Assembly (NCBI RefSeq): GCF_000472965.1
Contig: NZ_AXAU01000018.1
Location: forward strand, 94,807-158,806
Direction of reading: 5' to 3'
Source: Bradyrhizobium murdochi
GTDB lineage: Bacteria > Pseudomonadota > Alphaproteobacteria > Rhizobiales > Xanthobacteraceae
DNA length: 64,000 bases
Both the position numbers and the translations under genes were made by a program. The notes beneath the pieces were generated by a model. That model saw only the letters and a program-made list of their open reading frames with translations. It did no database searches and was not told where the DNA came from. Shown one piece after another: positions 27,612 through 36,878 of the stretch (its first letter is position 1; each line of letters opens with the position of its first letter).

Positions 27612-27913
27612 CTGAGATTGACGATCGCTTCGTTCTCTCCGATCAGTCTCTCGCTTGCAGACTGGTTTAGTATTCTAACCTGGCTGCCGATCTTCCGAAG
27701 AATTCTACTCGCCTGGGCAAGGTCCTTAATAGACTCAGACGCGAGATTCCTGATCACTATGCGCGCTTGGCTAGGCCGAATTAAATCCGCCGCGATGGCC
27801 GGGGCAGCAATGCTCAGAGGAGCGACTGTTGCCGTAAAGGCAACGGCGCCTAGCAAAAGTCGCCGATTGGAATCCGGCGCGTCGTCAGTCTCATCATTTT
27901 TGGACATTGCCAT
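27587..27913 (-). CDS. Small exported protein with twin-arginine-type leader; candidate RiPP precursor
   Basis: 108 residues. The N-terminus is acidic (1-15), then SNRRLLLGAVAFTATVAPLS with a twin-arginine-like start, a hydrophobic core and an AIAAD processing site near residue 42. The mature part is about 66 residues, helical, with no Cys and few aromatics, ending NLSYVLGVRG. It follows the radical SAM maturase by 33 bp on the same strand, so it is probably co-transcribed. It matches no family known to me. Its position makes it a candidate substrate of the maturase, but an exported accessory protein is equally possible. Confidence 0.6.
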   Translation of the reverse strand: MAMSKNDETDDAPDSNRRLLLGAVAFTATVAPLSIAAPAIAADLIRPSQARIVIRNLASESIKDLAQASRILRKIGSQVRILNQSASERLIGENEAIVNLSYVLGVRG

Positions 27914-27946
27914 CTGCCAAATGTTGGGCCGATAGACCGAAGAATA

Positions 27947-29899
27947 CTACAGCGCGCTAAACTTGCTAGATGATTTCTCTCTGCCCTCGATAGAGTTAAG
28001 CTGGCTACCTGAGATCACGGTCCAGCTTTCGTGTGCCGCGGTGAGTTCCACAATATCCTTGGCGCGCTGCCTAACACCCTGCGGAAACTCGTATCCGTCC
28101 TCAATTCCCACCGATAACGATACCAAGTAATCGTCCTCAATTCCGACCAGCTTGTACCTCGCAAGGCTATCTAAGAATAAGTCGATCTCCTGTGGAGTCA
28201 GTGCGAAGTACATTGATGCCCTCTCGATCATCCGGGCTCGTGAAGTAGGCTCTCTCAGCGATAAAAACAGGGTATCCCAAGGATGTGGCAAGCGAAAAAC
28301 CTGCTCTGACGAACCCGCTCTAAGATCGATGATCAGGAGACTGTGGTCTGTCCCAATTTCGATCAATGCTGAGACACCATGAACATCATGCCACTTTGCA
28401 ATTAGTTCGCAAACCCGTTGCCTCACGGGTTGGTCTCGCCAGAACACCGGAGCGGTTTCAGCGAAATAGTAGGCGATCCTCTTCGCCGAGCGTTCGTCAA
28501 GTGCGTGGTAAATTGGGGCGTACGCTGCAACTGGCTTCATTTCACCTAAACCGTATTCGGCGCTGCGCTCCAAATACGGGCTAAATCTGTCAAATCTAAT
28601 AGGCGTCACCTTACCCCAGCCGGGCGGTGGCAAATGGAAGATGGAAGGCAGTAGCTCCAACAGAGGCTCATAGTCGGACTCGCTTTCTGCTGGAATATCG
28701 ACAAGGAAGTTCCAAAGCGGCCGGACCCGGAATTGAACGCAATCCCGGAGCAGCGCTAAATTCTTCAATGCTGTGGTACCTTTGCGCAATAGCCGCAGAA
28801 GACGCGTTGACAATTGTTCAATGCCAGGTTGTATGGCGCGAATCCCGGCGCGTTGAAGCTGCCGTAAGTCGTGCTGATCGAGATTGGCCTTAACTTCGTA
28901 GAACAAGTTTGCACCGAGATCCTCGATTTTCGGCAAGACGGTTTTAACATAACCTGCCGGCATGATGTTGTCGGTGGCTGATAGGACCACATGCGTGCCG
29001 CCATAACGGCTCCAAAGCTCTCTAATCTCGGAAGCGGCCCGACCTGGCGTCTTCTGCCGAAATCGCATCGTTTCGCCATTCAGCCCACAGAACGTGCAAT
29101 GAGTCTTTTGGCCCCACCAACATCCGCGCGATGTTTCAAAAGGCACGAATACCCCTCTTGGCCGCCCAAAGCGCGATCGATCCAGCTGCTCGAAGTAGTC
29201 CTCGAATCGCGGTTGGGGCAGATCATCAAGCCGCTGCAGAGTGGTTGACCTCATGAGCCGGCGGCGGGGCAAAGAAGCGTCTCGCATGAGCTTGGCCACC
29301 AAGTCGACGAGGACGATCTCTCCCTCGCCGCTACACACATAGTCCACGAAAGGAAAGGCAGAAAGCGTACCTTCTCCCATCTCGCCTTCGCAGTTGGCTC
29401 CGCCAAACACATTGGGGATATTTGTCTTGGAAGCCTTCAACAGCTTTGCGAAAGAAAGTGAGCCTACGTGCTGCTGGAAGGTTGAAGAGAAGCCGATCAA
29501 CACGTAGCTATCCCAATCGATTGCTTTCAAGGCCCAATCGTTGAAGGCGGACACTTGAGAGCGAGCCTCCAACAGTCGCGCAAACGGGTCACTTTCACCA
29601 CCTCTAGTCATGAAGGCGGAACTCGTGACCAAATCCTTGTAAGCGCCGTCGGCTTGTGGATTCGCTCCAAACAAGGCTTCCGAAAAGACCCAATCGCCAG
29701 CGAGCAAAGTAGTGGGTAGGTCGAGGATCCAATCGTAGAGTTTGTCGCCGATTTTGTCGCGGAACGCGATGTTGAGATAATGCAGGTCGACATCGACACC
29801 GGTTGCATCGTAAACTACTCGCTTTAAGGACGTAGGTCCAAGCGCAGGCCGGCGTACGTCAAAGAAGGGGTAGACTACGATTGCTATCCTTGTGCCCAT
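27947..29899 (-). CDS. B12-dependent radical SAM RiPP maturase (rSAM_ocin_1-like)
   Basis: 650 residues. An N-terminal cobalamin-binding-like region (about 1-205) contains SYVLIGFSSTFQQHVGSL and VFGGANCEGEMGE. The radical SAM core has the distinctive cluster motif C260-x7-C268-x2-C271 in TSRGCWWGQKTHCTFCGLNG, followed by the MRFRQKTP segment. Both are diagnostic of RiPP maturation radical SAM C-methyltransferases (TIGR03975 type). The C-terminal 180 residues may bind the leader peptide. These enzymes methylate unactivated carbons of precursor peptides. The small exported protein lies immediately downstream. Confidence 0.85.
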   Translation of the reverse strand: MGTRIAIVVYPFFDVRRPALGPTSLKRVVYDATGVDVDLHYLNIAFRDKIGDKLYDWILDLPTTLLAGDWVFSEALFGANPQADGAYKDLVTSSAFMTRGGESDPFARLLEARSQVSAFNDWALKAIDWDSYVLIGFSSTFQQHVGSLSFAKLLKASKTNIPNVFGGANCEGEMGEGTLSAFPFVDYVCSGEGEIVLVDLVAKLMRDASLPRRRLMRSTTLQRLDDLPQPRFEDYFEQLDRSRFGRPRGVFVPFETSRGCWWGQKTHCTFCGLNGETMRFRQKTPGRAASEIRELWSRYGGTHVVLSATDNIMPAGYVKTVLPKIEDLGANLFYEVKANLDQHDLRQLQRAGIRAIQPGIEQLSTRLLRLLRKGTTALKNLALLRDCVQFRVRPLWNFLVDIPAESESDYEPLLELLPSIFHLPPPGWGKVTPIRFDRFSPYLERSAEYGLGEMKPVAAYAPIYHALDERSAKRIAYYFAETAPVFWRDQPVRQRVCELIAKWHDVHGVSALIEIGTDHSLLIIDLRAGSSEQVFRLPHPWDTLFLSLREPTSRARMIERASMYFALTPQEIDLFLDSLARYKLVGIEDDYLVSLSVGIEDGYEFPQGVRQRAKDIVELTAAHESWTVISGSQLNSIEGREKSSSKFSAL

Positions 29900-29960
29900 T
29901 AGCTGATTGCTTCAAAACCTTCGCGGGCTACGCCGTTGCCACGCGACGGCGACACCCTTC

Positions 29961-31211
29961 ATGCAAACTTATACTAGCGTGCGTTATCCCGTGAAGATCT
30001 GTTTCGTCGCATTTGACTCCCTCTTTCCGATCCGCCATGGAGGCGCGCGCGAGATGCGCGGCATGGTACAGGCATTCGCGCGCGCCGGGCATGATTGCCA
30101 AGTGGCTATTTTTGTAGCGTCATCATCTGCGGGCGCGGCTGAATGGCCGCTTGCCCAACAGCTAGCATCCCTACACACGGCTCCGGAGCTGACCGATTGG
30201 CGGCAGGTACTTGTAGATGACAACATTTGCTTTCGGCTTAGCGGCATTGATTATCGGGGTATCTCGGTTGAAGGCGGGAACACGGTACGTCAACTATGGC
30301 ATCTCTTGGATGCGTGGCAGCCAGATGCCCTGGTTATCACTGACGGCCAGCATCCCCACTGCGCGTCGCTACTAAGCGAGTTAGCGCGCGCCGCTCCGGA
30401 GCGGCTAATCTATTGCCCTAAGACGGTCCATCTATTACCTATTGGACCCTATTCCATTTCCCCAAATCATTCGATTGTCGAAGCGCTCTTAAACATTCGA
30501 CTGGTGATTGCCCCCAGCCGTTTTGTGGCCGACGTCATCAGCTCAGTTACGGGTCGCGAGGTGCGGCACGTATACTTTCCAGTCTACGAATTGCCGGAAC
30601 TAGACTACGCCACAAGACCATCGGCACATGCCATAACCTTGATAAATGCGTCGGTATTAAAAGGACTAACGATATTTGCTGATTTGGTAGCCAACTTGCG
30701 TGATATGCGCTTCGCGGCGGTTCCTGGGTGGGGCACCACCCAATCTGATCTTAAAATCCTGCACGATGCAGGAAATGTCACGATGCTGCCTTTTTCCAGA
30801 GAAGTGGACTCGATCTACTTGCCGACCAAGATCCTGCTAGTCCCATCACTTTGCTATGAGGCGCTTGGTCATGTTGTCATAGAAGCAATGCTGAGAGGGA
30901 TTGTGGTGATCGCTTCTGCACACGGAGGTTTGCAAGAAGCAAAGCTCGGCGTCGACTTCATGATTCCGGTGTCACCCGTTGAGATCGAAGCCGACGCCCA
31001 TTGGAGAACTCGTCGCCTGCGTTTGCCAATTCAGAGCGCCGGCAACTGGATAGATATACTCACAACGCTTTCGAAAGACCGGGACATGTATGCGGAGCTC
31101 TCACAACAATCTCGGCGCGCGGCCTCAGCCTTCGTGACTTCACTGCATTGGAGCGACATCGTTATGCTGGTGGAACAACAACTTGGGACAAGAGTTGCCG
31201 AAGGCGGCTAG
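29961..31211 (+). CDS. GT4-like glycosyltransferase (GT-B fold)
   Basis: 416 residues from ATG at 29961; a TTG at 29907 would leave only 7 bp to the divergent maturase. The N-terminal segment ICFVAFDSLFPIRHGGARE is the acceptor-side glycine-rich loop of GT4 enzymes. The C-terminal donor site shows the EALGHVVIEAML helix (E-x7-E pattern) and ASAHGGLQEA. It probably glycosylates the product of the flanking locus. Start uncertain because no good ribosome-binding site is visible. Confidence 0.75.
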   Translation: MQTYTSVRYPVKICFVAFDSLFPIRHGGAREMRGMVQAFARAGHDCQVAIFVASSSAGAAEWPLAQQLASLHTAPELTDWRQVLVDDNICFRLSGIDYRGISVEGGNTVRQLWHLLDAWQPDALVITDGQHPHCASLLSELARAAPERLIYCPKTVHLLPIGPYSISPNHSIVEALLNIRLVIAPSRFVADVISSVTGREVRHVYFPVYELPELDYATRPSAHAITLINASVLKGLTIFADLVANLRDMRFAAVPGWGTTQSDLKILHDAGNVTMLPFSREVDSIYLPTKILLVPSLCYEALGHVVIEAMLRGIVVIASAHGGLQEAKLGVDFMIPVSPVEIEADAHWRTRRLRLPIQSAGNWIDILTTLSKDRDMYAELSQQSRRAASAFVTSLHWSDIVMLVEQQLGTRVAEGG

Positions 31212-31278
31212 CGGATATAGCTTGGAGCAGTTTCAATTGTATTTGCGCAGTTCATGCGCGCCTAGCTATACCTCACAG

Positions 31279-32847
31279 TCAATGCGCCCGATCGAAAAGA
31301 TCATGACGCTGGGAAAGCGCAATCCGGGACGCTTCGACCACCCGGTGGGATTTTGCCTGATTTGTTGACACGCTGATAACGACGCGCCTAAGCCGCTGAT
31401 ACTGATCGGCGAGTGAGGTCGCCGCCACCGGAAAATTGATCTCCGAGGCGAGGTCATGAAATGGCAGGACCCGCTCGTCATGCCATTTCACCAGCGTGTC
31501 CGGAGTCTTGCTCTGCATCTGTGCCGGAAGGATGCCGACGACGACATCCTCCGCATTCAGACCGACAAGTAGCTCCGCGACACGCGCCTCCAACGCGGTC
31601 CGCTCCGATGGCGATTGCAGGTGTCCGAACATCTCGTTGAACCCAGGGTGGCGGGTCGCGTCCACCGTCAGAATCTCTTCAAACAGCGCGCCGTCCCGGA
31701 TGTCTGCAGCGAGAGATCTATGGTTGCTCTCCAAATTTTTCTCAAGCTCAATGAGACCGTCGATCAGAGCGTCATCTCCCATTCTGAGAAGTGTCGGCGG
31801 GTCGAGCAACTTCCTTAGACCGACCACATTCGAGTCTCGCAATCTTCGAATGCATTTGTCCAGCATTGCATCCGCAACGCACTTCCTGCGTGAATAGAAG
31901 GCCTTCTCCGCCAGGTCGAATCGCGTTTGGTGTACATGCAGCAAATCGGTCAGGATCGCGGTTTCCGCTGAACCCTCTTTCGTCGCGTTCACGCCGTAGC
32001 GGAAGATCTCGCGCAAGCCGTGGCCGTTCGCTCTTGCTTTGGGCGGCCAAGAGGTATCATCGGGTTTGCAGCAGAGCGCGCGACCGGCCGACAAGAGGGC
32101 TACTGGCATCTCCCACGTCCGGCCCGCGACGAACATGTCCCTCACGCAGATGTCGATAAGGTCGGCCGAGTACACTCCGTGAACAAGGTCGTAGATAAAT
32201 GTCAGGATAGGAATGTTCGCAACGATGCTGTCCGTTGAATGTTCCGGCGTTAGCGCTGTGGGCGCAGCGCCTTCCACGAGCCTGGGGGCTCGCGTGACCG
32301 CGGCAACCAATTCAAAATGCGCCTCAATAGCCGCGACCAGTGCTTGACGTTCCGCCGCGTCGCTCGCGGCAGCGGCCAAACGATGAGAGCACTGGTCAAC
32401 GACACGAACCAGACAATTGCGCATGGACTGATCAAAGAATGAGTGTTCTTCGAACAGGTTGAGCTGGAACCGCATCGTGTGGCCAAGCGGAAGCAATGCG
32501 ATGTCGTGCACTAGAGCGAACAGCCTGATCAGCAATCGGAGCGAAAAATCAGGGCCGAGCCGCGTCTCCATCTTGTTCAGTACGGCGTCGTCGTGCAATG
32601 CCACGCCGTCCATCATTCGCATTGCCCAATAGGAGGTGCCGAGACTGTGGGAGAAGCGCGTATGCTCGCTGAGCGGCAATTCGTGATAGGCTAGTCCAAT
32701 CTGTCTCAAGCGGCGCAGCCGCTGCATTGGCTCTGTCGACAAGACAGCGGCTTCGGCGAGCGTAAGGTCATGGTACCGGCCTGGCCAGACAGGAATACTG
32801 CTTGTGGCGGTAAGGAGTTTATTAACGGCAGGGCTTTTCGACTGCAT
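31279..32847 (-). CDS. HD-domain phosphohydrolase (SAMHD1/dGTPase-like superfamily)
   Basis: 522 residues from ATG at 32847. The metal ligands of an HD domain are all visible: H in HTRFSHSLGTSYWAMRM (about 57-73), HD in LFALVHDIALLPLGHTM (about 110-126), and a distal D in HGVYSADLIDICVRDM. The pattern resembles SAMHD1-like (d)NTP triphosphohydrolases rather than cyclic-dinucleotide HD-GYP enzymes. It is transcribed after the radical SAM/SPASM gene with 12 bp between, so the two form an operon. Substrate not known; a nucleotide is plausible. Confidence 0.75.
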   Translation of the reverse strand: MQSKSPAVNKLLTATSSIPVWPGRYHDLTLAEAAVLSTEPMQRLRRLRQIGLAYHELPLSEHTRFSHSLGTSYWAMRMMDGVALHDDAVLNKMETRLGPDFSLRLLIRLFALVHDIALLPLGHTMRFQLNLFEEHSFFDQSMRNCLVRVVDQCSHRLAAAASDAAERQALVAAIEAHFELVAAVTRAPRLVEGAAPTALTPEHSTDSIVANIPILTFIYDLVHGVYSADLIDICVRDMFVAGRTWEMPVALLSAGRALCCKPDDTSWPPKARANGHGLREIFRYGVNATKEGSAETAILTDLLHVHQTRFDLAEKAFYSRRKCVADAMLDKCIRRLRDSNVVGLRKLLDPPTLLRMGDDALIDGLIELEKNLESNHRSLAADIRDGALFEEILTVDATRHPGFNEMFGHLQSPSERTALEARVAELLVGLNAEDVVVGILPAQMQSKTPDTLVKWHDERVLPFHDLASEINFPVAATSLADQYQRLRRVVISVSTNQAKSHRVVEASRIALSQRHDLFDRAH

Positions 32848-32859
32848 CAATAACCTCGG

Positions 32860-34149
32860 TCAGATCCTGAAATCTCCCAACACAGAGTCCGGCGGGCCGT
32901 CCTCATTCTTAGGGCGTCCGATCCATGTGCAGAGGTAGTCCATATGGACCAGTCGCTGGTCTGAGATCAATCGGGGATCCCGGGGAAAGAATTGGCCGCC
33001 ATACTCCTTCGCCGGGCAATAAGGGTCTGCCGCTAGCATCGTTTTTTCTCCGGTGTGGTGCAACTGATGCAAGTACGAGCGCGCCGAGCAGCCGCCGCCG
33101 CAGGATGCGGAGTGAACGCATCCGGCGCAGCCGCGAACATAGTCGGGATTGGCGTTGCGCTGGCGGAAGACGCGAAACTGTGGACTTTGAATGATATCGA
33201 CAAGATCATGCCGTAGAAGATCAAGCGTCGACTTGTAGTCATGAAGGTACACGCATGGACTGACCGGCACCTCGCCGTTCGGCGTAATCGAATGGATCCG
33301 GAATGACGTCCGTCCGCATGGACAACGTCGCGCGCCCCTGTAGCCTGTCACTGTTGCGATAGGCGGCTCACCCAGGTCGACAGCATCGCAAAGCCGCATA
33401 AGGTGAGAGAAGCCGTCGTAATAAAGTCTGGCCGGCAACGCGACCGATAGGTGTTCCGCCCTGACCGGCTTCATCGGGTTGATACGCACGTTCGCATCGA
33501 ATCTCCTGGCAAGCGCCACCAGCGCATCAATATGAGCCGGTGAAAAATTCCAAGACATCGCGCACATGATGCATGTGTGCGGCTTACCGTGCTCCTGGCA
33601 TATTCTGAGACATTCGATTGCTTGGTGATAGATATTGGCGCCCCTATTCTTGTTGTGCTCAGCCTCGAACGGGGAGTCGAACGAAACGTCGACATCGTTA
33701 AGTAGATCGAATGTCGGCCGATGGTGCCTAAACAGATAAAGCAGAGTAATGCCGCTGGTCGTTAGGCCAACTTCGATTCCCCGTCTGTGAAGCGTCTCGA
33801 CAATGTAGGGCAAGTGGGATTTTTTGGGATCGAGCCCATTCGTGAAGAGTGGCTCGTTGCCGCCGAGGTTCACTGTTTCGATGCCGTTGATCGCTAGCTG
33901 ATTTACGATCCTGTCGATCATTCCGACCGACATGTCGCTGCCCTTGCGGCGAGCGTTCATGCTGTAGCAGTGCGTGCAGCGGTAAGGGCAGTCGTTCCCG
34001 AGGGTCCAGCCGATGTTCTTAAGGGCCGGTGCGGTCTCCGGATGTGTTCCGAACTCATTCGTCGGTGCTGAGCTTCCAAGATAATGATCGAACTCATTGT
34101 AAGGGGCGTGACGTGGTGTCGGCGCGCTCCTGCCGCCCTGCGATGTCAT
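32860..34149 (-). CDS. Radical SAM/SPASM-type protein
   Basis: 429 residues from ATG at 34149, chosen for GGAG eight bases upstream. The canonical 4Fe-4S motif is C54-x3-C58-x2-C61 in GNDCPYRCTHCYS. A SPASM-like C-terminal cysteine cluster is seen in RRCPCGRTSF, VSPCVY and RGCAGCVHSASCGGGCS. SPASM enzymes usually modify peptides or proteins. The gene is divergent from a small 114-residue protein gene and shares an operon with the HD phosphohydrolase. Confidence 0.82.
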   Translation of the reverse strand: MTSQGGRSAPTPRHAPYNEFDHYLGSSAPTNEFGTHPETAPALKNIGWTLGNDCPYRCTHCYSMNARRKGSDMSVGMIDRIVNQLAINGIETVNLGGNEPLFTNGLDPKKSHLPYIVETLHRRGIEVGLTTSGITLLYLFRHHRPTFDLLNDVDVSFDSPFEAEHNKNRGANIYHQAIECLRICQEHGKPHTCIMCAMSWNFSPAHIDALVALARRFDANVRINPMKPVRAEHLSVALPARLYYDGFSHLMRLCDAVDLGEPPIATVTGYRGARRCPCGRTSFRIHSITPNGEVPVSPCVYLHDYKSTLDLLRHDLVDIIQSPQFRVFRQRNANPDYVRGCAGCVHSASCGGGCSARSYLHQLHHTGEKTMLAADPYCPAKEYGGQFFPRDPRLISDQRLVHMDYLCTWIGRPKNEDGPPDSVLGDFRI

Positions 34150-34381
34150 GGCAAGTTCTCCAGACTTTGTAGAGCATATTCCAACGAATTGCATGAGACT
34201 GTATCAACCGAGATGGAGACAAGCTAGAGTTGAGGAGCATCCGGCGCCGAGCTCCTCCATGGAGGGTCTGAGCAATTGTAATGATCAAGGGGCGGACCAG
34301 CGATTATGGCTTGCGGTCTGGGTGCGGTTTAGCTATTCTAGGTTGTTTCTTAAATTGCTCGGCGACCCTTGGAGATTTGTC

Positions 34382-34726
34382 ATGGGTGAAATATTCCACG
34401 CGCTTGAAGTAATGAATAGAACGATGAACCTTGGACTGTCCGGAACAGACATGCTTCGGGCCGAAATGGCCTTCAAGTCGGCATTGGCGAAACAGGGCAA
34501 TCCTGATCCGTCTCTCAAATTACCGGATGATCCGGTTACTCTCGCGAGTGGCTATGAGCTCAGAGCAACCATCCGCCCGCGTCCCGTGAAGTTGTCGCTG
34601 CGTCAGCTGTCGAAGTTTGCCAAGCAGACAGCCATTAATCCCATTCTGAGCGTTGACTCCAAGACGATGCAGCGGATCGACAAGGCAATCAAGGAAGAGG
34701 GAGCCGACAAGCAAGACGGCGGCTAG
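34382..34726 (+). CDS. Small protein of unknown function, possible radical SAM substrate
   Basis: 114 residues from ATG at 34382, chosen for GGAG eight bases upstream; longer in-frame starts would overlap the divergent radical SAM gene. It is basic and helical, without cysteine or signal peptide. It contains RPRPVKLSLRQLSKFAKQTA and a C-terminal KAIKEEGADKQDGG. No family recognised. It is the first of a plus-strand series followed by the nucleotidyltransferase 27 bp later. It could be a peptide substrate or an antitoxin-like partner; neither is shown by the sequence. Confidence 0.5.
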   Translation: MGEIFHALEVMNRTMNLGLSGTDMLRAEMAFKSALAKQGNPDPSLKLPDDPVTLASGYELRATIRPRPVKLSLRQLSKFAKQTAINPILSVDSKTMQRIDKAIKEEGADKQDGG

Positions 34727-34753
34727 CCCAGAAATCGGAGGCTTGAGTGGGTC

Positions 34754-35857
34754 ATGGCACCGACTGATCCGCCTCCTTTCTCAGCAGCGGCATTAGCTAC
34801 CAGGCTGCCGGAATTTTTGACGCCGCCATCGCTCCTAACAGAGCGATTACAGATCGCTCGACAGGTGGCCGATCAATCCAGCCGAAAAGACAAGGTGGTG
34901 GCTGCCATCGTGGTTGGCTCGACCGCATTCGAGCGATGCTCCGCGACCGCCGACCTCGACCTTATTCTCATCACACCTTCAAGTAACCACAGCACGAGTT
35001 TCGAGACCCAAATCGTCTCGAACGTACGCGTTGATGTTGAACGGATTACGTCAGCGGAAGCCTTTGCGAAGACTGGTAGCGACGGCTGGATATGGGAGCT
35101 CAGGGAGGCAGCGCGTATCGGATGCGGCGTCCCTGTGTACGATCCGACCGGATTTGCTACACAATTGTCGCGCCGCGCGCTAGCTTTGCGGCCCCGGCCG
35201 GCTGAGGTCGAGGCGACATTACGGGACGTCTATTCCGTCCTGGCACGCATCGGCGCGGAGCGGAACGACCTGTCGTGGTGCGAAGACGCTCTTCGCGGCT
35301 GTCTCGACAATCTATCCATGCTCGCACTGCTCGCCCAACCGCGGCGCTATCAGAAGGCTAAGTGGGTGCTCGCCGATCTGCTTCATGCCGGACAGGAGCG
35401 CCTTGTCGATGCGATGATTAGCGCATATCGCATTGAGTCCGATGCGGAGGCCTCTGCGCGCGCAGCGACCGCGGCCGTCAGAACCTTGGTTGAAACTGTA
35501 CATCAAGAATGCGGCTTCCCTTCCCATGAGGCGCTTTTGCGCATGGGCTACGCGCCTGCCTTCGCGGAAGCAAGCTATGTTTCGCGAACTTTGGCCGACG
35601 CTGAGGACTTAGTGTTAGTGGGGCGCAACACCGAGGCGCAGTATGTCGCGAAATTTGCGGCGCGGTTGGCGATTGGCCAATTGAATTCGCCCACACTGCC
35701 CGGCGCCACCATGTCCAGGTTTCGAACGCAAGGACATCCAATCCAGTCGCACTATCGTGCGATATTTCGTTCGGGTGCGGAGGCGGACTTCGAGCGCATT
35801 CTGCCCATCGTACTGCAGGAATCGGAGGAGCGGGGTCGATCGATCGGCGTTCCCTGA
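34754..35857 (+). CDS. Nucleotidyltransferase (DNA polymerase beta-like fold)
   Basis: 367 residues. The catalytic signature is VVGSTAFERCSATADLDLIL (about 54-73), with the two metal-binding acids in DLDL. A likely third acid lies in RVDVERIT about 25 residues later. The C-terminal 230 residues are helical, as in aminoglycoside nucleotidyltransferases and MNT/HEPN-related proteins. It would transfer a nucleotide to a small molecule or protein. Placed between a small protein gene and a radical SAM gene on the same strand. Confidence 0.75.
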   Translation: MAPTDPPPFSAAALATRLPEFLTPPSLLTERLQIARQVADQSSRKDKVVAAIVVGSTAFERCSATADLDLILITPSSNHSTSFETQIVSNVRVDVERITSAEAFAKTGSDGWIWELREAARIGCGVPVYDPTGFATQLSRRALALRPRPAEVEATLRDVYSVLARIGAERNDLSWCEDALRGCLDNLSMLALLAQPRRYQKAKWVLADLLHAGQERLVDAMISAYRIESDAEASARAATAAVRTLVETVHQECGFPSHEALLRMGYAPAFAEASYVSRTLADAEDLVLVGRNTEAQYVAKFAARLAIGQLNSPTLPGATMSRFRTQGHPIQSHYRAIFRSGAEADFERILPIVLQESEERGRSIGVP

Positions 35858-35906
35858 GCCTGATCTTGCGATGCGTAGTGGCCAGGAGAAAAGAAAGTGA
35901 GCAGAG

Positions 35907-36869
35907 ATGGCAACCACATCCATCGTTCGCAACGAGGACCAGTTCTGCGTTTATCGCGCTGTCGAAAGCCAGGGAACAAGGGTTCTCTGGGAACTGACGA
36001 GTGCGTGTAATCTGAAGTGCGATTTTTGTCTCGTCGAGATTAAGCGCCGCCATCTTCCATTGGCTCGCGCGCTTGAAATTGCGGACGACTTGATAGCCGT
36101 GCGAGTCGATAAGGTTCTGCTCTCCGGCGGCGAACCACTCCTCTATCCGGGGATTGAAAACGTCATTCGCCATTTGGTCGCGCATGATATCCTTGTAAAG
36201 CTTCTCACAAATGGCACGGTTGAACATCCTGCGGTATTCCGGCTTATCCGCCAGTCCAACTCAATCGAGGTCTCGCTCAGCATTCCTACCGTAGACGCCG
36301 ACGAAGCCGACAGAATATTCGTGTCTAAGGGCGCGCTGGCCAAGATCGCAGGCACGATTGAAGCGCTTCCAAAAGCCCGGCTAAACGCAATCTGCGCGGT
36401 GAGCCAGCTCAATGTAGGGCGAGTCGGAGAGGTTATTGACTGGGTAGCTGATGCTGGTGTGCCCTGCATCAGCTTGACGGATATCTTCAAGGATCCGACG
36501 AGTCCCGGCCGCTTCCGCGACGACTGCCGTGACTTACGGATCGGCCAAGATGAGCGCCGTATGTTGTTTGACTTAATCGGGCGCAAGCGCTCGCAATACC
36601 GCGGACGCCTAGCAATACGCACCACGCAGTTCGCCGTGAACAACCACGACGAATGCCTCGCCGGGCGCTCGATCTTCTACGTCGATTCGATGGGCTTAGT
36701 GCTACCGTGCACGATCACCGACAACCGCGATTGGCGTAATACCGCCTCGAGAATGCGCGTGAGGAATGCAATCGCGTTCTACCGACAGGCGATTTCTGGC
36801 GCGCCGGAATCGTCATGCTCGGCACATCTTGCAAGCTTACCCTTCCAGTTCGGGACAAGCGGCCATTGA
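35907..36869 (+). CDS. Radical SAM enzyme, paralogue 1 of a pair
   Basis: 320 residues. Cluster motif C34-x3-C38-x2-C41 in TSACNLKCDFCLVE, SAM-binding KVLLSGGEPLL (about 69-79), and LVKLLTNGTV. A short C-terminal auxiliary segment (ECLAGRSIFYVDSMGLVLPC) resembles the first part of a SPASM/twitch domain with fewer cysteines. It is clearly homologous along its full length to the protein at 38268-39221; both share FKDP-SPGRFR-DCRD-RI. Reaction unknown. Confidence 0.8.
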   Translation: MATTSIVRNEDQFCVYRAVESQGTRVLWELTSACNLKCDFCLVEIKRRHLPLARALEIADDLIAVRVDKVLLSGGEPLLYPGIENVIRHLVAHDILVKLLTNGTVEHPAVFRLIRQSNSIEVSLSIPTVDADEADRIFVSKGALAKIAGTIEALPKARLNAICAVSQLNVGRVGEVIDWVADAGVPCISLTDIFKDPTSPGRFRDDCRDLRIGQDERRMLFDLIGRKRSQYRGRLAIRTTQFAVNNHDECLAGRSIFYVDSMGLVLPCTITDNRDWRNTASRMRVRNAIAFYRQAISGAPESSCSAHLASLPFQFGTSGH

Positions 36870-36878
36870 GATCGTTCC

